Positions 43,778 through 53,018 of a stretch of 64,000 bases of DNA are shown in pieces; positions within the stretch are counted from its first letter, which is position 1; each line of letters starts with the position of its first letter. Under the pieces are notes generated by a model that worked only from the letters and a program-made list of their open reading frames with translations, made no database searches and was not told where the DNA came from. Where the stretch lies: assembly GCA_964555065.1 (NCBI GenBank), contig CAZKRB010000003.1, positions 1 through 64,000 of the forward strand, read 5' to 3'. Both the position numbers and the translations under genes were made by a program. Source of the stretch: Syntrophus sp964555065. GTDB taxonomy: Bacteria; Desulfobacterota; Syntrophia; Syntrophales; Syntrophaceae.

Positions 43778-44719
43778 TCAGGGCAGAATCGTTGTCCCCG
43801 CGCGGCCCTCCAGGGCCTCCCCCATCCGTTCCGGCAGGGTGATGACAACCCGCTTCCCTCCGGCTTCGAGAAATCGGATCGTCGCCTCGATCTTGGGTCC
43901 CATGCTTCCCGGGGGAAAATGGCCCTCCGCATAAAATCTCCTGATCTCCCGCAGAGGGACGCAATCCAGCCCCTCCTGCCTCGCCTGGCCGAAGTTCAGG
44001 TACACCCGCTCCACATCCGTCAAAATGATGATGCTCTCCGCTCCGATTTCCGTGCCCAGGACGCTCGTCGTCAGGTCCTTGTCGATGACGGCGTCGATGC
44101 CCCGGAGCATCCCTCCGGGATCCTCCACGACCGGTACGCCTCCCCCGCCGGCGGCGATCACCACGACATCCTCCAGGGCCAGCCTCTTGATGCCCCCCTT
44201 CTCGATGATCCGTTTCGGCTTCGGCGAGGGCACCGCCCGCCGGTAACCGCCGGCTTGCCTGACCAGCACCCAGCCCTTCTCCCGGCTCAGGGCCTTGGCC
44301 TCCTCTTCCCCGTAATAGGGGCCGATGGGCTTGGTCGGCTGCGAAAAGGCTGGGTCCGCCCCATCGACCACCACCTGGGTGATGATCGTCACCACGTCCT
44401 TGACCTCGCGGATGCTCATGAGGCGGTTGTACAGGGTCTGCTGGATCATGAAGCCGATACCCCCTTCGGAGTCCGCATCGGAATAATAAAGGGGCATGGG
44501 GGGGATGGTGTTCCGGGCGCACTCGCCTTGGATGACGATGTTGCCCACGATCGGGCCGTTCCCATGGGTGATGACCACCTTGCGCCCCGAAGAGAGCATC
44601 CCGGCCACCTCGGCCATGCAGGCGTCGGCATTGCGGAACTGCTCCTCGATGGTCCCCCGCTCGCCCCGCCTCAGGATGGCATTGCCGCCCAGGGAAACGA
44701 TGGTGATGCTATTTTCCAC
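43778..44719 (-). CDS. arcC: Carbamate kinase
   Basis: A 313-residue amino-acid-kinase family protein. It shows VSLGGNAILRRGERGTIEEQ at the N-terminus, VVITHGNGPIVGNIVIQGE, the AAGGGGVPVVED block and IDKDLTTSVLGTEIGAE, ending in PGSMGPKIEATIRFLEAGG. It makes ATP and carbamate from carbamoyl phosphate and ADP in catabolic pathways. GTG 44719 is chosen because GGAGGAG lies about 10 bases upstream; a TTG at 44728 is the alternative. It overlaps the upstream GTPase gene by 11 bases. No arginine deiminase or ornithine transcarbamylase gene is near. Confidence 0.9.
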   Translation of the reverse strand: MENSITIVSLGGNAILRRGERGTIEEQFRNADACMAEVAGMLSSGRKVVITHGNGPIVGNIVIQGECARNTIPPMPLYYSDADSEGGIGFMIQQTLYNRLMSIREVKDVVTIITQVVVDGADPAFSQPTKPIGPYYGEEEAKALSREKGWVLVRQAGGYRRAVPSPKPKRIIEKGGIKRLALEDVVVIAAGGGGVPVVEDPGGMLRGIDAVIDKDLTTSVLGTEIGAESIIILTDVERVYLNFGQARQEGLDCVPLREIRRFYAEGHFPPGSMGPKIEATIRFLEAGGKRVVITLPERMGEALEGRAGTTILP

Positions 44720-46040
44720 GGCTGACAAACTCCTCCAGGGCTCGCTTCAGCAGCTTTTCCCCCGATTCCTCGATGGCGTAAGCGGCCCGGACTGCCGGCT
44801 TCCGCAGGGCGAGGAGCCGCGCCAGGTCAGCCGGCGTCCCGATCACCACGGCGTCGCAGGGCGTCGCCTCGATGGTCTCCTTCAATTCCGCCATCTGCCG
44901 TTCCGAGTAGCCCATGGCCGGCAGGACTTTTCCGAGGTGGGGATAATCCCGGAAGGTATCCCGGAGAGAGCCCCGGGCATAAGGCCGCGGGTCGGCAAAT
45001 TCCGCCACTCCGGCCTTCCGGGCGGCGAGCACTCCGGCGCCGTAGGACATTCCCCCATGGGTAAGGGTCGGACCGTCCTCCACGACCAGCACCCGCTTGC
45101 CGCGGATGCGTTCCGGATCGTCCAGAGTGATCGGGGAGGCCGTCGGAATGATGCGCGCCCGGGGATTGGCTCGGCGGATGCTTTCCTCGACCCTCTGCAC
45201 CGCCTCCGGCGCCGCAGTGTCCACTTTGTTGATGACGGCGATCTCCGCCCTCTTCAAATTGGCCTCTCCCGGGTAGTAGGTAAGCTCGTGGCCGGCCCGA
45301 TGGGGATCGAGAACCACGATTTCGAGATCCGGCCGCAAAAACGGCAGGTCGTTGTTGCCGCCGTCCCAGAGGAGGATGTCCGCTTCTGCTTCGGCCTCCC
45401 GGACCACCTCGGCGTAGTCCACGCCCTCGTAGACCACGATCCCGGCATTGACCAGCGGTTCAAACTCCTCCAGTTCCTCGATGGTGCAATCGCAGGCCCG
45501 GGCGTCCGCCATGCTGGCGAACCTCTGCAGTCTCCCCTTTTTGAGGTCGAGGTAGGGCATGGGATGGCGCAGAACCACCGGTCTTTTTCCCAGCCCTTTG
45601 AGGATACCGGCGAGATAGCGCGTCACCCCGCTCTTGCCTGCCCCGGTCCGGACGGCGCAGACGGAAATCACGGGCCGGGAGGAAGTCAGCATCGTCCTCC
45701 CCGGTCCCAGGAGAATGAAATCCGCGCCCAGGGCAAGACACTGCGACGCCTTGTGCATGACATACTCGTGGGAGACGTCGCTGTAGGCAAATACGACCTG
45801 GTCGACGCGCCGCTCCCGGACCAGGTCCGCCAGTTCCTCTTCCGGCCGGATGGGAATGCCCTCCGGATAGAGGGGACCGGCCAGCTCCGGGGGATAGAGC
45901 CTGCCGCCGATGCTGGGGATCTGGGCGGCGGTGAAGGCAATCACTTCATAATCCGCCCTGTCCCGATAGACCATGTTGAAATTGTGGAAGTCCCTCCCCG
46001 CAGCCCCCATGATGAGCACCCGCTGCTTTTCCTCGCTCAT
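44709..46040 (-). CDS. Cyclic 2,3-diphosphoglycerate synthetase-like GTPase/ATPase
   Basis: A 443-residue protein of the family named after archaeal cyclic 2,3-diphosphoglycerate synthetase. The N-terminal domain begins RVLIMGAAGRDFHNFNMVYR. A P-loop domain has SVCAVRTGAGKSGVTRYLA near residues 137-155, LLWDGGNNDLPF as the Walker B-like block and AVINKVDTA as the base-recognition motif. In non-archaeal genomes this family often sits with carbamate kinase, as here, so it is unlikely to make the archaeal solute; it may act in catabolism of a carbamoylated compound. Substrate not deduced. Confidence 0.75.
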   Translation of the reverse strand: MSEEKQRVLIMGAAGRDFHNFNMVYRDRADYEVIAFTAAQIPSIGGRLYPPELAGPLYPEGIPIRPEEELADLVRERRVDQVVFAYSDVSHEYVMHKASQCLALGADFILLGPGRTMLTSSRPVISVCAVRTGAGKSGVTRYLAGILKGLGKRPVVLRHPMPYLDLKKGRLQRFASMADARACDCTIEELEEFEPLVNAGIVVYEGVDYAEVVREAEAEADILLWDGGNNDLPFLRPDLEIVVLDPHRAGHELTYYPGEANLKRAEIAVINKVDTAAPEAVQRVEESIRRANPRARIIPTASPITLDDPERIRGKRVLVVEDGPTLTHGGMSYGAGVLAARKAGVAEFADPRPYARGSLRDTFRDYPHLGKVLPAMGYSERQMAELKETIEATPCDAVVIGTPADLARLLALRKPAVRAAYAIEESGEKLLKRALEEFVSRGK

Positions 46041-46259
46041 TTCGCACCTTCCTCTTTCAAGAATGCCGATCCCCCGCCGCCATACCCGCAGCCGGCTTTC
46101 CCCTGGCGGAGAAATCCGCCGGCCCTGTCGCCACCATCAAAAGATTTGGCATCCGGCGCCTTGTCCCATCGGCGATCTCCGGCGCCGGAAGACGTCTGCT
46201 CGGACAGGGCCGGCGGAAGGTCTCGGCGCCGGGAAAATTTTTTATTGCGTGCCCTATCC

Positions 46260-47960
46260 TCAAGGCTCATTGAGCATCAGAAATTTCTTCTCCCCCTCGT
46301 AATTTCCGATGAGAATCAATTCCGCATTCCGGCAGAGCGGCAGATGGGGATCGGGATTGATCGTAACCGCCCCCTCCGCCTTGATGGCGACGACAGAACA
46401 GGAGGTCCGCTCCCGGATTCCCGACTGGGCAAGGCTTTTTCCCGCCAGTTGTTCCGGAACCTTCAGCCGGAAGATGTCCAGCCCTTCAGCCAGCATCAGG
46501 GTTTCCTCATTGTTGAGGAAATTGAAAATGGCATTGGCCCCCAGGGAGGAATAGGACATGACGAAGTCGGCCCCGGCGCGGTGGAGCGTCGATACGTTGC
46601 GGTCCAGATTGGCCCGGCTGAGCAGCTGCATGTCCGGCCTCAGGCTCCTCATATATTTGGTCAGATAGATGTTGGTGGCATCGTCGTGGGTCGTGATCAG
46701 GGCCGCGGAGGCTTCCTCGATCCAAGCCTTCTTCAGGGTCCGGATATCCGCGGCATCCCCCACGACATAATTCTTTTCCTCCTCCTGAAGCCTGCGGGGA
46801 TTCTTTTCGATGATGAGGTAGGGCATCTCCCGCTCCCGGAACCGCTCGGCGATGGTCTGCCCCACTCGCCCCCCGCCGACGATGAGGGCCGGGTTCGGGG
46901 AGAGATGGCAGATGTGGTAAAAGGAGTAAACTTCGTCATAGGCGGCGAGGTTTTCCTCGGAACCCGCCAGCACCAGCACACTGTTGGCGGTGATCCGGCT
47001 TCCGGCATGGGGGATGGCAAAATTTCCCCGTTCCCAGATTCCCACCACCATCACCCCGAAATTCTCCCGCAGGGAGCTTTCCGCCAGGGTTTTCCCCACC
47101 AGGGGCGTCTCCCGGGCGGGAAATTCCGCAATCACCAGCTCGTTGATCCGGCTGATCACATTGGCCCGGCATTCGCCGCCGATCGTCCACGCCGCCAGGG
47201 AGCTTCCCAGCATGTCATGAAGCTGAAGGATCTTCGAACTTCCGGCCATCGTCAGGATGTCTTCGGAATAGGGGGAATCGGCCGTCGTGACAATGGGAAC
47301 CCCTTCGCTCAGTTCGCGGACGGTGAAGGCGATATTCGTGTTGATTTCGTCCCGATTCGTGGCAACCACAAGGGCCGCCCGGTCAACCCTCATCTTCCGA
47401 TAGGTCTCGGGATCATCGATGTTCCCCACGGCGACCCGGAATCCCGCGTCATAGAGCTCAAGCGCACGGCGGAAGTCTTCTTCCAGGAGGACATACCCCT
47501 GTCGATGAACCTTCAGCTTTTCAATCAGGGCCACCGTCACCGGATCGTAATTGGTCAGGATCACGTGATTTTTCGTTTCCGGCGGCAGTGCGTTCGGCGC
47601 TCGGTTCCTTGCCTCTGCCTCAATCCAGGGGGCATAAAAAAACTTGATGAAAACGAAGGGCAGCAGGGTGAGAAACAGGAAAACACCCGACAGCAGAACC
47701 AGGATGGAAAAGGAGCGCCCCAGATCGGAGTGAAAGGTAATGTCGCCGAACCCCAGGGTCGTCATCACCGTGAGCGTCCAGTAAAAGCCCGTAATCCAGG
47801 AATATTCCCGCCCCTCATAGGCCATGAGGAAATGGAAGGCGACACTGTAAAAAGCGACCAGGGCGACCAGGAGGAAAAGAAACCGGAGCAGGAGCCGGAT
47901 ATTGCTCTTGGCGCTCTCCCCCTGAAAATAAGTGGTCAGTACGGCCGGGCTGAACTTCAC
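46260..47960 (-). CDS. Two-helix potassium channel with two RCK (TrkA) modules
   Basis: A 566-residue protein. Two membrane helices (LLLRFLFLLVALVAFYSVAF and SFSILVLLSGVFLFLTLLP) flank the pore loop with filter TTLGFGD at 67-73. Two TrkA-N Rossmann domains (VILTNYDPVTVALIEKL near 133; ALIVGGGRVGQTIAERF near 349) alternate with TrkA-C domains. The filter reads GFG instead of GYG, common in prokaryotic channels. It would gate potassium flow by ligand binding to the RCK domains. The GTG start is preceded by AAAGGAG. It stands alone on its strand. Confidence 0.92.
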   Translation of the reverse strand: MKFSPAVLTTYFQGESAKSNIRLLLRFLFLLVALVAFYSVAFHFLMAYEGREYSWITGFYWTLTVMTTLGFGDITFHSDLGRSFSILVLLSGVFLFLTLLPFVFIKFFYAPWIEAEARNRAPNALPPETKNHVILTNYDPVTVALIEKLKVHRQGYVLLEEDFRRALELYDAGFRVAVGNIDDPETYRKMRVDRAALVVATNRDEINTNIAFTVRELSEGVPIVTTADSPYSEDILTMAGSSKILQLHDMLGSSLAAWTIGGECRANVISRINELVIAEFPARETPLVGKTLAESSLRENFGVMVVGIWERGNFAIPHAGSRITANSVLVLAGSEENLAAYDEVYSFYHICHLSPNPALIVGGGRVGQTIAERFREREMPYLIIEKNPRRLQEEEKNYVVGDAADIRTLKKAWIEEASAALITTHDDATNIYLTKYMRSLRPDMQLLSRANLDRNVSTLHRAGADFVMSYSSLGANAIFNFLNNEETLMLAEGLDIFRLKVPEQLAGKSLAQSGIRERTSCSVVAIKAEGAVTINPDPHLPLCRNAELILIGNYEGEKKFLMLNEP

Positions 47961-48148
47961 GCAGTGACTCCTTTTGTGGGTAAGATGCCCGGGTCCTCGG
48001 ATGTCCGCCCTCAGGAAAGCAGGAATCGGTTCCCGATCCCGCCTTTCGCGGCGCCAATGCCCAGGGGAAGCTTACGGATGACGGTTGAATCCAGTATAGG
48101 GAAGGCGGATGGGGGTGTCAAGGAACAACCCCTTCCGGACAGGACCCC

Positions 48149-48237
48149 GTCAAAGTCGGACAATTAATATCTATTATCGGGCACTTGGATTCAAGAGAGT
48201 ACTTATCTTTTTATGCAGCCAATTCAATGCGATATGC
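48149..48237 (+). repeat. 89-nt intergenic repeat, copy A
   Basis: It begins GTCAAAGTCGGACAATT and ends AATTCAATGCGATATGC. It aligns without gaps over 89 bases to copy B (52777-52865) and, with one gap, to copy C (60658-60745). The ends and the CTTATCTTTTTATG segment are best conserved. It lies between divergent genes. Confidence 0.65.
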
Positions 48238-48513
48238 GAGCGAATGGCTTGAACCTGCCCTTCCGGCTCGGACCGATCGCAATCGAGGGCGGGGTCCCGA
48301 GAGAGAGAGAGGAAAGCGGCTCTCGCGGCGGACGTTCCCACAGCGGTCCGCTCTCCACTGGGGCGACAGGCAAACTTCGGAAAAGAGCGCTTGAGTCTTC
48401 ATCAGCTCTCCGCGAAAACTCCGTGTTTTTCATATTTGATTGACAGGGGGGAAGGGATTCCGGTAATTTCTTCCGCAGGATTTTTCCCTTTTTCAAGCCG
48501 ACGCGGGAGTGCC

Positions 48514-49164
48514 ATGAAATCTGCCTTGAGTGATGAAGAGAAAAAAGCGCTGGACCGGCTCATCGCCGAGGCGGAGAAGCGCACCTCCGCCCAGATTGTC
48601 CTGGCCGTTATCGGGCGGAGTGACGCCTACCCGGACCTTCCCTGGAAAGCCTTCGCCCTGGGTTCCTCCCTGGCCGGCCTTGCTGCTTTCCTCGCCGCCC
48701 TCCTGCGGCCGCCGTTCTCCGCGGCCGGCGCAGCGCTTCTGACCCTCGTCCTGATCCTTGCGGCGGGCGCCGGGATGGCGCTGCTGTGCGTCTTTGTCCC
48801 GGCCATTGCCCGTTTTTTTCTTTCCCTGCACCGCGCCGAAGCGGAAACGAGGCAGTATGCCCAATCCCTCTTCCTGTCCCGGCAGCTCTTTGCCACCCCG
48901 GATCGGAGGGCGGTCCTGCTGCTCGTCAGCCTCTTCGAGCGCCGGATCGTCGTCCTTCCCGATATCGGCCTGGCCGACCGACTCCACGCCGAAGCCACGA
49001 AGGGGATAATCGAAGGGCTGCGCCCCTTCCTGAGGACAGGCCGGCTCGCCCTGGCCCTCGAAGCGGCGCTGGACAGGCTGGAGGAGCTGATCCGTGCGGA
49101 GGGCACGCCGCCGTCCCCCGGCCGCGGCCTTTCCAATGCCATCATCGAGGAGCAGGGGGAATGA
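48514..49164 (+). CDS. TPM-domain membrane protein (small)
   Basis: A 216-residue protein whose N- and C-terminal parts form a TPM-like domain: EKKALDRLIAEAEKRTSAQ and VLLLVSLFERRIVVLPDIGL, the pattern of the C-terminal-TPM relatives of the YgcG family. Two hydrophobic segments lie between (SLAGLAAFLAALL; LLTLVLILAAGAGMALLCVF). Start at 48514 behind GGGAG. It overlaps the next TPM gene by 4 bases (ATGA), so the pair is translated together. Such pairs normally accompany a LemA gene, but none is in view. Function: membrane-associated, possibly envelope stress. Confidence 0.75.
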   Translation: MKSALSDEEKKALDRLIAEAEKRTSAQIVLAVIGRSDAYPDLPWKAFALGSSLAGLAAFLAALLRPPFSAAGAALLTLVLILAAGAGMALLCVFVPAIARFFLSLHRAEAETRQYAQSLFLSRQLFATPDRRAVLLLVSLFERRIVVLPDIGLADRLHAEATKGIIEGLRPFLRTGRLALALEAALDRLEELIRAEGTPPSPGRGLSNAIIEEQGE

Positions 49165-50108
49165 AAACGATCCGCCTTGCCTCCCTTCTTGTTCTCTTTC
49201 TCCTCTCCGCCCTTTGCGCCGCTGCCGTGGAGGCGCCGTACCTTACCGGACGCGTGACGGACAACGCGCAGATCCTCTCCCCCGAAACGTGCCGGGCCCT
49301 GACGGAGCGCCTCAAGGCCCATGAGGAAAAGACCACCAACCAGGTCGCCGTGCTGACCGTTCCCAATCTCGAAGGGGAAGGCATCGAGGAATACGCCGTT
49401 GCCGTGTTCAATGACTGGAAACTCGGACAGAAGGGCAAAGACAACGGCATTCTGCTGATCGTGGCGCCCAACGACCGGCGGATGCGCATCGAGGTGGGCT
49501 ACGGCCTGGAAGGAACGTTGACGGACGGTACGGCGGGAAGCATCATCCGCAATGTCATCACCCCCCATTTCAAAAAAAACGACTACAACAAGGGGGTGGA
49601 GGAAGGCGTGACCGCCATCCTTGCCGTTCTGGAAGGAGGCAGGCCGCCGGAGGATAAGGCCGTAACCGGCGGCAAAGCAGGCAGCTCCGTCTCCGAGCTG
49701 GAAATGCCGGACCTTCCCCTGACGGAGCGGATTCTCATCGGCGCCTTCATCTTCGGGATCATCGGCCTTTTCACGTTCATCGGCGTTCTGACGCCCGGCG
49801 TCGGCTGGTTCCTCTATTTCTTCCTGATTCCCTTCTGGGCGACGTTTCCCATCGTCGTCATCGGGACGAACGGCACCCTCTCTCTGCTGATCACCTATCT
49901 CGTCGCCTATCCGGTTGTCAAGCTGCTCCTGAAGAAAACCAGCTGGTACCAGAAAGCGGTCACGGATCTGCAGACCAAGGGGCAGGCCGACATCGGCGGC
50001 TTTACGGTGACGTCCGGCGGTGCCGGCGGTTCATGGAGCTCTGGAGGATCGGGCTTTTCGGGCGGCGGCGGCTCCTCCGGAGGAGGCGGCGCCTCGGGGA
50101 GCTGGTAG
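49161..50108 (+). CDS. TPM-domain protein YgcG family
   Basis: A 315-residue protein: signal peptide (LASLLVLFLLSALCAAAVEA), TPM domain about 25-150 (YLTGRVTDNAQILSPETCRA; VAVLTVPNLEGEGIEEYAV; MRIEVGYGLEGTLTDG), two membrane helices (ILIGAFIFGIIGLFTFIGVL; GWFLYFFLIPFWATFPIVVI) and a glycine/serine-rich tail ending GGGGASGSW. The layout matches YgcG. The domain name comes from a reported phosphatase relative in thylakoids, but bacterial function is unresolved. The long Gly-Ser tail is typical. It is in an operon with the gene before it. Confidence 0.85.
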   Translation: MKTIRLASLLVLFLLSALCAAAVEAPYLTGRVTDNAQILSPETCRALTERLKAHEEKTTNQVAVLTVPNLEGEGIEEYAVAVFNDWKLGQKGKDNGILLIVAPNDRRMRIEVGYGLEGTLTDGTAGSIIRNVITPHFKKNDYNKGVEEGVTAILAVLEGGRPPEDKAVTGGKAGSSVSELEMPDLPLTERILIGAFIFGIIGLFTFIGVLTPGVGWFLYFFLIPFWATFPIVVIGTNGTLSLLITYLVAYPVVKLLLKKTSWYQKAVTDLQTKGQADIGGFTVTSGGAGGSWSSGGSGFSGGGGSSGGGGASGSW

Positions 50109-50274
50109 CCGGAGGACGTCGTCATCGGGTATGCGGGTTCGGCGCCGGCGAGCGGACGATCCGGGGCCGCGTCAACACCGTTGAATGAGAAGGGGCGCCG
50201 CCTTCACCGACCGGTCGCCCGATATCCCGCCTTTTGCCAAGCCTTGACCGGGGAAGAAGAAGTCCCGCCGGTCG

Positions 50275-50985
50275 TTACTTCCTTTTCTTCAGCAGTTCCA
50301 CCAGCCGGTCCCGATACCGGTAGCCTGCCAGGGCGAGGATGCCGCTGACGACTCCGACCGCGATCAGCGCCCCGTACTGGTCGTTCCGCGCAAAACTGCC
50401 GCTGACCGTGAGCAGGAAGGTTCCGAACAGTCTTCCGATGGTTGAAATCAGGAGAAACGTACCGGTCCGGATGTGGCTGAGTCCAAGAATATAACAGAGA
50501 TAATCCTTGGGAAAGCCGGGGATCAGGAAGAGGGCCAGGGCAATGAGAATCCCCTGGTTTTCCATGAGATAGTGGTATTTTTCGAGGAGGTCCGGTTTGA
50601 CGGTCTTCTCCACCAGGGGCAGGCCGAAGGTTCTGGCCAGGGCGAAGGTGAGCCAGGACCCCGCAGTGAGGCCGATCGTCGAATAGACCGTTCCCAGAAC
50701 AGGTCCATAGAGGAAACCGCCGATGATTCCCGTCGCTTCTCCCGGGACGGGAGCGGCCACCACCTGCAGAATCTGGAGGGCGATGAAGACAACGGCATCG
50801 TAAGGATGGTAGGAATTGACCAGGGCAATCGCCTTTTCCCGATTGAGGAAGTAGAGGTAAAGGTGATTGGAGAAAAAGAAGTAGGCTCCGCCGAGAATCA
50901 GGGCCAGGAACAGGAGAAGTTTGAAAAGAAACAGGCAACTTGCCTTATTTGTCAAACTGGGGATTTTATTTCTTCCGACCTTCAA
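50275..50985 (-). CDS. TVP38/TMEM64-family membrane protein
   Basis: A 236-residue integral protein of the SNARE-associated (DedA-like) superfamily. It has the family signature FIALQILQVVAAPVPGEATG and GIIGGFLYGPVLGTVYSTIG, then PGFPKDYLCYILGLS. Five to six membrane helices and a basic tail (LLKKRK). Relatives act in lipid scrambling or polyprenyl-phosphate transport. The start is a TTG at 50985 in the present reading. It lies 11 bases downstream of tatA on the same strand, suggesting cotranscription. Confidence 0.82.
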   Translation of the reverse strand: MKVGRNKIPSLTNKASCLFLFKLLLFLALILGGAYFFFSNHLYLYFLNREKAIALVNSYHPYDAVVFIALQILQVVAAPVPGEATGIIGGFLYGPVLGTVYSTIGLTAGSWLTFALARTFGLPLVEKTVKPDLLEKYHYLMENQGILIALALFLIPGFPKDYLCYILGLSHIRTGTFLLISTIGRLFGTFLLTVSGSFARNDQYGALIAVGVVSGILALAGYRYRDRLVELLKKRK

Positions 50986-50996
50986 GTTTTCTGCTG

Positions 50997-51170
50997 TTAC
51001 TCTTTCGTTTCTACGGATTTTTCTTCCGGCTCATCCATGGATTTCTTGAATCCCTTGAGCGCCTTCCCGAGGGAACTCCCCAGGTCGCCCAGTTTTCCCG
51101 GTCCAAAGAAGATCAAAGCGATCACCAGGATGACAACCAGATGCATCGGCTGAAAAAGACCTCTCAGCAT
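50997..51170 (-). CDS. tatA: Sec-independent translocase protein TatA
   Basis: A 57-residue protein of the TatA/E class. A single helix (LVVILVIALIFFGPGKL) contains the conserved FFGPGKLGDLG hinge, followed by an amphipathic helix GSSLGKALKGFKKSM and an acidic tail. It forms the pore of the twin-arginine pathway. ATG 51170 is backed by AAGGAGG. tatB and tatC are not adjacent. The order tatA then TVP38-like gene implies one transcript. Confidence 0.92.
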   Translation of the reverse strand: MLRGLFQPMHLVVILVIALIFFGPGKLGDLGSSLGKALKGFKKSMDEPEEKSVETKE

Positions 51171-51509
51171 GACAACAGCCTCCTTATTTTCTTACGCCAG
51201 CCACCTCGCTACCTCAAAAAGGCCGTTTAGTCAATTCAATTCCTGCTGATGAAGTTTCTGGCCCTGAAAAGCGTCCCTTCCGGCGGCGTTGGGCATCACT
51301 TTGCGGAAGGTTCAGCCCAAAGCAGGGGCGAAAAGATTGGATGAAATCAGGCGGGAGGTGTATGATGCCCTGCGGATAAAAAATAGGGCAGAATCGGGGT
51401 CGTCCCGCTTCAGGAATCGATATCGCCGGGTAAAGGAGCGGGTCGGGCTTCGGATTTCCGTTGAAGCGGCGAACAACCGCCGGTTGAAGATGAAAGGGAG
51501 CGAAAGGAA
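51171..51509. other. Intergenic stretch before aqpZ
   Basis: No recognised gene. A 76-codon open frame at 51289-51519 is rich in arginine and runs into the aquaporin start; it has no family resemblance and is not called. Confidence 0.35.
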
Positions 51510-52214
51510 ATGCAGATGAAGCAGTATGGTGCGGAATTTATCGGGACGTTCTGGCTGGTACTCGGTGGATGCGGCAGTGCGGTGCTGGCCGCCGCCTTTC
51601 CTCACCTGGGCATCGGTTTGCTGGGGGTCGCCCTGGCCTTCGGGTTGACCGTGATGACCATGGCCTTCGCCATCGGACATATCTCCGGCTGCCACCTGAA
51701 TCCGGCTGTTTCCATCGGACTGTGGGCGGGCGGACGATTCCCCGCGGACCGGCTCCTGCCTTACATTGTCTCACAGGTTCTGGGCGCCGTGGTTGCCGGT
51801 GGGGTCCTCTATCTCATCGCCAGCGGCAAGGCCGACTTCAATGTCTACGCCGGATTTGCCTCCAACGGCTACGGCGAACATTCCCCGGGTAGATACGCCC
51901 TCTCTTCGGCCCTGATCACGGAAGTGGTCATGACCATGATGTTTTTGATCATCATCCTGGGCGCAACGGACAAACGGGCGCCCCAGGGATTCGCGCCCAT
52001 CGCCATCGGTCTGGGGCTTACGCTGATTCACCTGATCAGCATCCCGGTGACCAACACCTCCGTCAATCCGGCCCGCAGCACCGGAGTCGCCGTTTATGTC
52101 GGGGGCTGGGCTCTGATGCAACTGTGGGTCTTCTGGGTAGCGCCGATCGGCGGCGCGCTTCTGGGCGCGGTCATCTACCGGTTTATCGGCAAGCCGGACA
52201 AGTATTCCAGGTAA
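51510..52214 (+). CDS. aqpZ: Aquaporin Z
   Basis: A 234-residue major-intrinsic-protein family member with six helices and both NPA boxes: GHISGCHLNPAVSIGLW near 56-72 and TNTSVNPARSTGVAVY near 182-197. The arginine after the second NPA and a histidine near 173 (LTLIHLISIPV) are the water-selective filter of AqpZ rather than a glycerol facilitator. It moves water across the inner membrane. The ATG is preceded by AAAGGAA. Monocistronic in appearance. Confidence 0.95.
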   Translation: MQMKQYGAEFIGTFWLVLGGCGSAVLAAAFPHLGIGLLGVALAFGLTVMTMAFAIGHISGCHLNPAVSIGLWAGGRFPADRLLPYIVSQVLGAVVAGGVLYLIASGKADFNVYAGFASNGYGEHSPGRYALSSALITEVVMTMMFLIIILGATDKRAPQGFAPIAIGLGLTLIHLISIPVTNTSVNPARSTGVAVYVGGWALMQLWVFWVAPIGGALLGAVIYRFIGKPDKYSR

Positions 52215-52258
52215 AGGCAGCCGGAAACTTTCCTCGTTCGGCAGTGCGGCGGGGGAGA

Positions 52259-52495
52259 TCAGACCGCGATATAAGGATTGTCCTCCATTCCCTGCTTAAA
52301 CATCCGATGGGCCTCATCATCGAAATCGGCGGAGCCGATTCCATTCTCCTGGAACTCCGCCAGCATGACCTTTACAGAGGGGTACTCCCGAACGACGGGA
52401 TCCGTTCTCCCGATATGGACCTCAAAGCAGTTCGTGTTGGAATTATAAGTGATCTTGACCTGGTTTCTTTGCGCGTCCGTTAAATTCAACAACAT
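52259..52495 (-). CDS. Small conserved-type protein, 78 aa
   Basis: A short soluble protein beginning MLLNLTDAQRNQVKITYNSN, with EYPSVKVMLAEFQENGIGSA in the middle. No family recognised. The start at 52495 has AAGGAG at good spacing, which makes expression likely. The open frame continues upstream to 52648, but that part lacks a ribosome site. It lies beyond a 44-base gap from aqpZ, convergent. Confidence 0.55.
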   Translation of the reverse strand: MLLNLTDAQRNQVKITYNSNTNCFEVHIGRTDPVVREYPSVKVMLAEFQENGIGSADFDDEAHRMFKQGMEDNPYIAV

Positions 52496-52776
52496 GATGC
52501 CCCTCTCCTTTCGCTCCGATTCTTCCGGTCGATACAGATTATTTTTAAGGAACAATCCCGTTTTTGATGGCTGCGGCTCCGGCCTGAACAGCAGGAGGAT
52601 GCCGGCAGGGAAGAGATTCCGCCCCCGATGGTCCGGCAGCATTTGCAATACCTCTCTCCCGGCATCCTGTCAACGGCAAATGCGGCGGCTCCAGGATCAG
52701 CGAAAAAAGCGCCCCCCCGAACGGCCGCCCCGGAATAGGCGGCAAGGAGATTTTATTCCGCCGATTCCAAGTTCAC

Positions 52777-52865
52777 GTCAAAGTCGGCCAATTTATCATT
52801 ATTATCAACCGCTTACACAATAAAGCGCATTGCGATTTTTATGGTATAAATTCAATGCATTATGC
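52777..52865 (+). repeat. 89-nt intergenic repeat, copy B
   Basis: It starts GTCAAAGTCGGCCAATT and ends AATTCAATGCATTATGC, the same length as copy A with no gaps needed. The rest of 52496-53018 contains no gene that I can support. Confidence 0.65.
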
Positions 52866-53018
52866 TCTCAGATGATTTGGCCTTGCCGCCGATTCTGCTG
52901 CGATAGATTTCTGACCCGAATCATGGTAATTTTGAGGCGGAGGAAGCCGAGCGGAAGAAGGTTCTCCTGAGCGATCAAAAAATCCGCCGGCAGTTAACGA
53001 AAGGGGTTTATATCGACC

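Noticed and set aside
44496..48167. A 1223-codon open frame on the plus strand
   Set aside because: It lies wholly antisense to carbamate kinase, the GTPase-like gene and the potassium channel, all of which have clear motifs. It is low-complexity, rich in Arg, Gly, His and Pro, the mark of a GC-rich shadow frame.
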